A DNA stretch of 7,593 nt. Origin: Patescibacteria group bacterium (GTDB taxonomy: Bacteria > Patescibacteriota > Minisyncoccia > UBA6257 > 2-01-FULL-56-20). The DNA lies in assembly GCA_025054755.1 (NCBI GenBank), contig JANWZH010000016.1, forward strand, positions 1 to 7,593. Direction: 5' to 3'. Numbering within the stretch: position 1 is the first letter of the stretch; every line of letters begins with the position of its first letter. The notes below the pieces were generated by a model, which saw only the letters and a list, made by a program, of their open reading frames with translations, did not search any database and was not told the origin of the DNA. Position numbers and translations under genes: made by a program. Positions 6,698-7,593 of the stretch are shown one piece after another.

Positions 6698-7375
6698 ATG
6701 AAACAAAATTATATTATTATTATATTAATATTTTTAATTTTGTTTTTGATTTATATTAATCCTATATTTTTATGGAATTTTAAAAAATATATAATTCGTA
6801 GTCCAATTAATGATTTTGATTTTAATGGTTTAAAACAAGAAAATTTAATTTTAAAAACTAAATTAACTGAATTGAAATTATTAGAACAATTTTTGCCTCA
6901 AATTGATAAAATAATCCCAGCTTTCGTTTATTCAAAATATCCCTTTAATTTAAAAAATGAATTATTAGTTAAGTTACCTAATGATAATTTTAATATTGGG
7001 CAGGGGGTTGTTTTGATAAACAATTTGGACCTAAAAAATTTTATTTTAATTGGGAAAATTAAAGAAATTCATAATCAATTTGCAGTAGTTCAAACAATAT
7101 TTGATCCAAATTTTAAATTATCAGTTAAAATTGGTAATTCTCTAATAGATGGTTTGTTGGTTGGCGGATTAAATCCTAAAATTACTTTAATTCCTCGTAA
7201 TGCCAATATTGAGCAAGGCGATATAATTATTAACGCTCAACCAGAATTGCCCTATGGATTAATTATTGGTTCTATTTTTAATATTAAAAAGGTTTCAAAT
7301 AGTTTATTTAATGATGCAGATATAATTTTCCCTTATGATATAAATTTAATAAATATAGTTGGAATCATAAAATGA
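6698..7375 (+). CDS. mreC: Rod-shape-determining protein MreC (small form)
   Basis: MreC is a bitopic membrane protein that links the MreB scaffold to the wall-synthesis enzymes outside the membrane. The protein starts with one hydrophobic anchor (about residues 4-26), followed by a short helix likely to form a coiled coil (about 45-65, KQENLILKTKLTELKLLE). The rest is the beta-rich MreC domain (about 74-225). Family features there are NIGQGVVLI (99-107), LIGKIKEI (117-124), IEQGDIIINAQPELPYGLIIG (171-191, the conserved GD...G.PYGL.IG stretch) and a generally hydrophobic beta pattern. At 225 residues it is shorter than the usual 270-350, mainly from a short coiled coil and no C-terminal tail. 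It follows mreB directly, as in most bacteria, and its stop overlaps the next ATG (ATGA). Confidence 0.9.
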   Translation: MKQNYIIIILIFLILFLIYINPIFLWNFKKYIIRSPINDFDFNGLKQENLILKTKLTELKLLEQFLPQIDKIIPAFVYSKYPFNLKNELLVKLPNDNFNIGQGVVLINNLDLKNFILIGKIKEIHNQFAVVQTIFDPNFKLSVKIGNSLIDGLLVGGLNPKITLIPRNANIEQGDIIINAQPELPYGLIIGSIFNIKKVSNSLFNDADIIFPYDINLINIVGIIK

Positions 7376-7593
7376 AATTTTTTATTTTTAAAAAAAATAT
7401 TATTTTATTTTTGATTTTATTATTTTTTACTATTTTGCAAATTAAAATAGGATTGTTTTGGGGCTATTCTATTAATTTTGTATTATATTTTTTAATTGTT
7501 AGTTGTTTTTTTGTAAGTTATTTAGAATTACTATTTTTAAATTTAATTGCAATTTTATTAATTAATTGGAAGCCAAGTTTAAATTTAGAAATT
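7372..7593 (+). CDS. Membrane protein in the mreD position, partial (runs off the window)
   Basis: An open frame of 74 codons starts at an ATG overlapping the mreC stop (ATGA) and has no stop before the window end. It begins with MKFFIFKKN, then a hydrophobic segment (about residues 10-27), a short polar turn (QIKIGLFWGYS), and a second long hydrophobic region (about 36-65) that could hold one or two membrane spans, followed by NWKPSLNLEI. Order and hydrophobicity fit MreD, the third Mre protein, which sits in the membrane with MreC. MreD is poorly conserved and only the N-terminal part is visible, so I leave the symbol empty; another small membrane protein specific to CPR mre loci is possible. 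The start is supported by the coupled ATGA and a weak GGAA seven bases upstream. Confidence 0.7.
   Translation, partial: MKFFIFKKNIILFLILLFFTILQIKIGLFWGYSINFVLYFLIVSCFFVSYLELLFLNLIAILLINWKPSLNLEI

Noticed and set aside
3486..7375. TGA recoded as glycine or tryptophan, as in SR1/Gracilibacteria or mycoplasmas
   Set aside because: TGA terminates the unknown gene and mreC at positions expected from family lengths and neighbouring starts, and no in-frame TGA occurs inside the recognised genes. The code is standard bacterial.
1..7593. Mobile element, integron, CRISPR array or defence system
   Set aside because: No transposase, integrase, direct-repeat array or terminal inverted repeats were seen. 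All genes fit core metabolism, translation and cell shape, with uniform base composition. The tRNA at the left edge shows no adjacent integrase or duplicated 3' end.

Overview
The window looks like a very AT-rich bacterial chromosome segment (roughly 27-30% GC by eye) from a Candidate Phyla Radiation (Patescibacteria) organism. The signs are a split transketolase, a short prolyl-tRNA synthetase without the editing insertion, a small MreC, an uncharacterised protein whose wording I recall from CPR genomes, very tight gene packing and almost no Shine-Dalgarno sequences. I cannot place it below phylum level. TGA works as a normal stop codon here, so this is not the recoded SR1/Gracilibacteria code. 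Every gene lies on the + strand.

Layout. A tRNA-Glu(CTC) (16-90) is followed by a 107-base spacer with a weak terminator-like hairpin. A carbohydrate-metabolism block follows: the C-terminal half of transketolase (198-1187), a PfkB-type sugar kinase (1190-2215), a 417-residue protein of unknown function (2236-3489) and a class II ketose-bisphosphate aldolase (3486-4349). Next is a housekeeping block: prolyl-tRNA synthetase (4393-5637), MreB (5621-6670), MreC (6698-7375) and the start of a membrane protein in the mreD position (7372 to the window end). There is no gene-free stretch longer than 107 bases, and no mobile element, CRISPR array or phage gene.

How the genes may work together. The kinase and aldolase could phosphorylate a sugar phosphate and cleave the product to trioses, while transketolase links these to the pentose phosphates. 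That fits the fermentative, pentose-phosphate-linked metabolism described for many CPR bacteria. The unknown protein sits between kinase and aldolase and overlaps the aldolase start by 4 bases, so a role in the same metabolism is a reasonable guess but unproven. MreB and MreC (plus probable MreD) form the elongation scaffold that guides lateral wall synthesis.

The most striking non-coding pattern is at the gene starts. Three genes have a perfect TATAAT ending exactly six bases before the ATG, which would place the transcript start at or next to the start codon (leaderless mRNA). A fourth has a weaker version. The other four genes are spaced 2 bases from, or overlap, the preceding gene. The protein-coding part therefore reads as four successive pairs, each with a leaderless-type first gene and a tightly coupled second gene.
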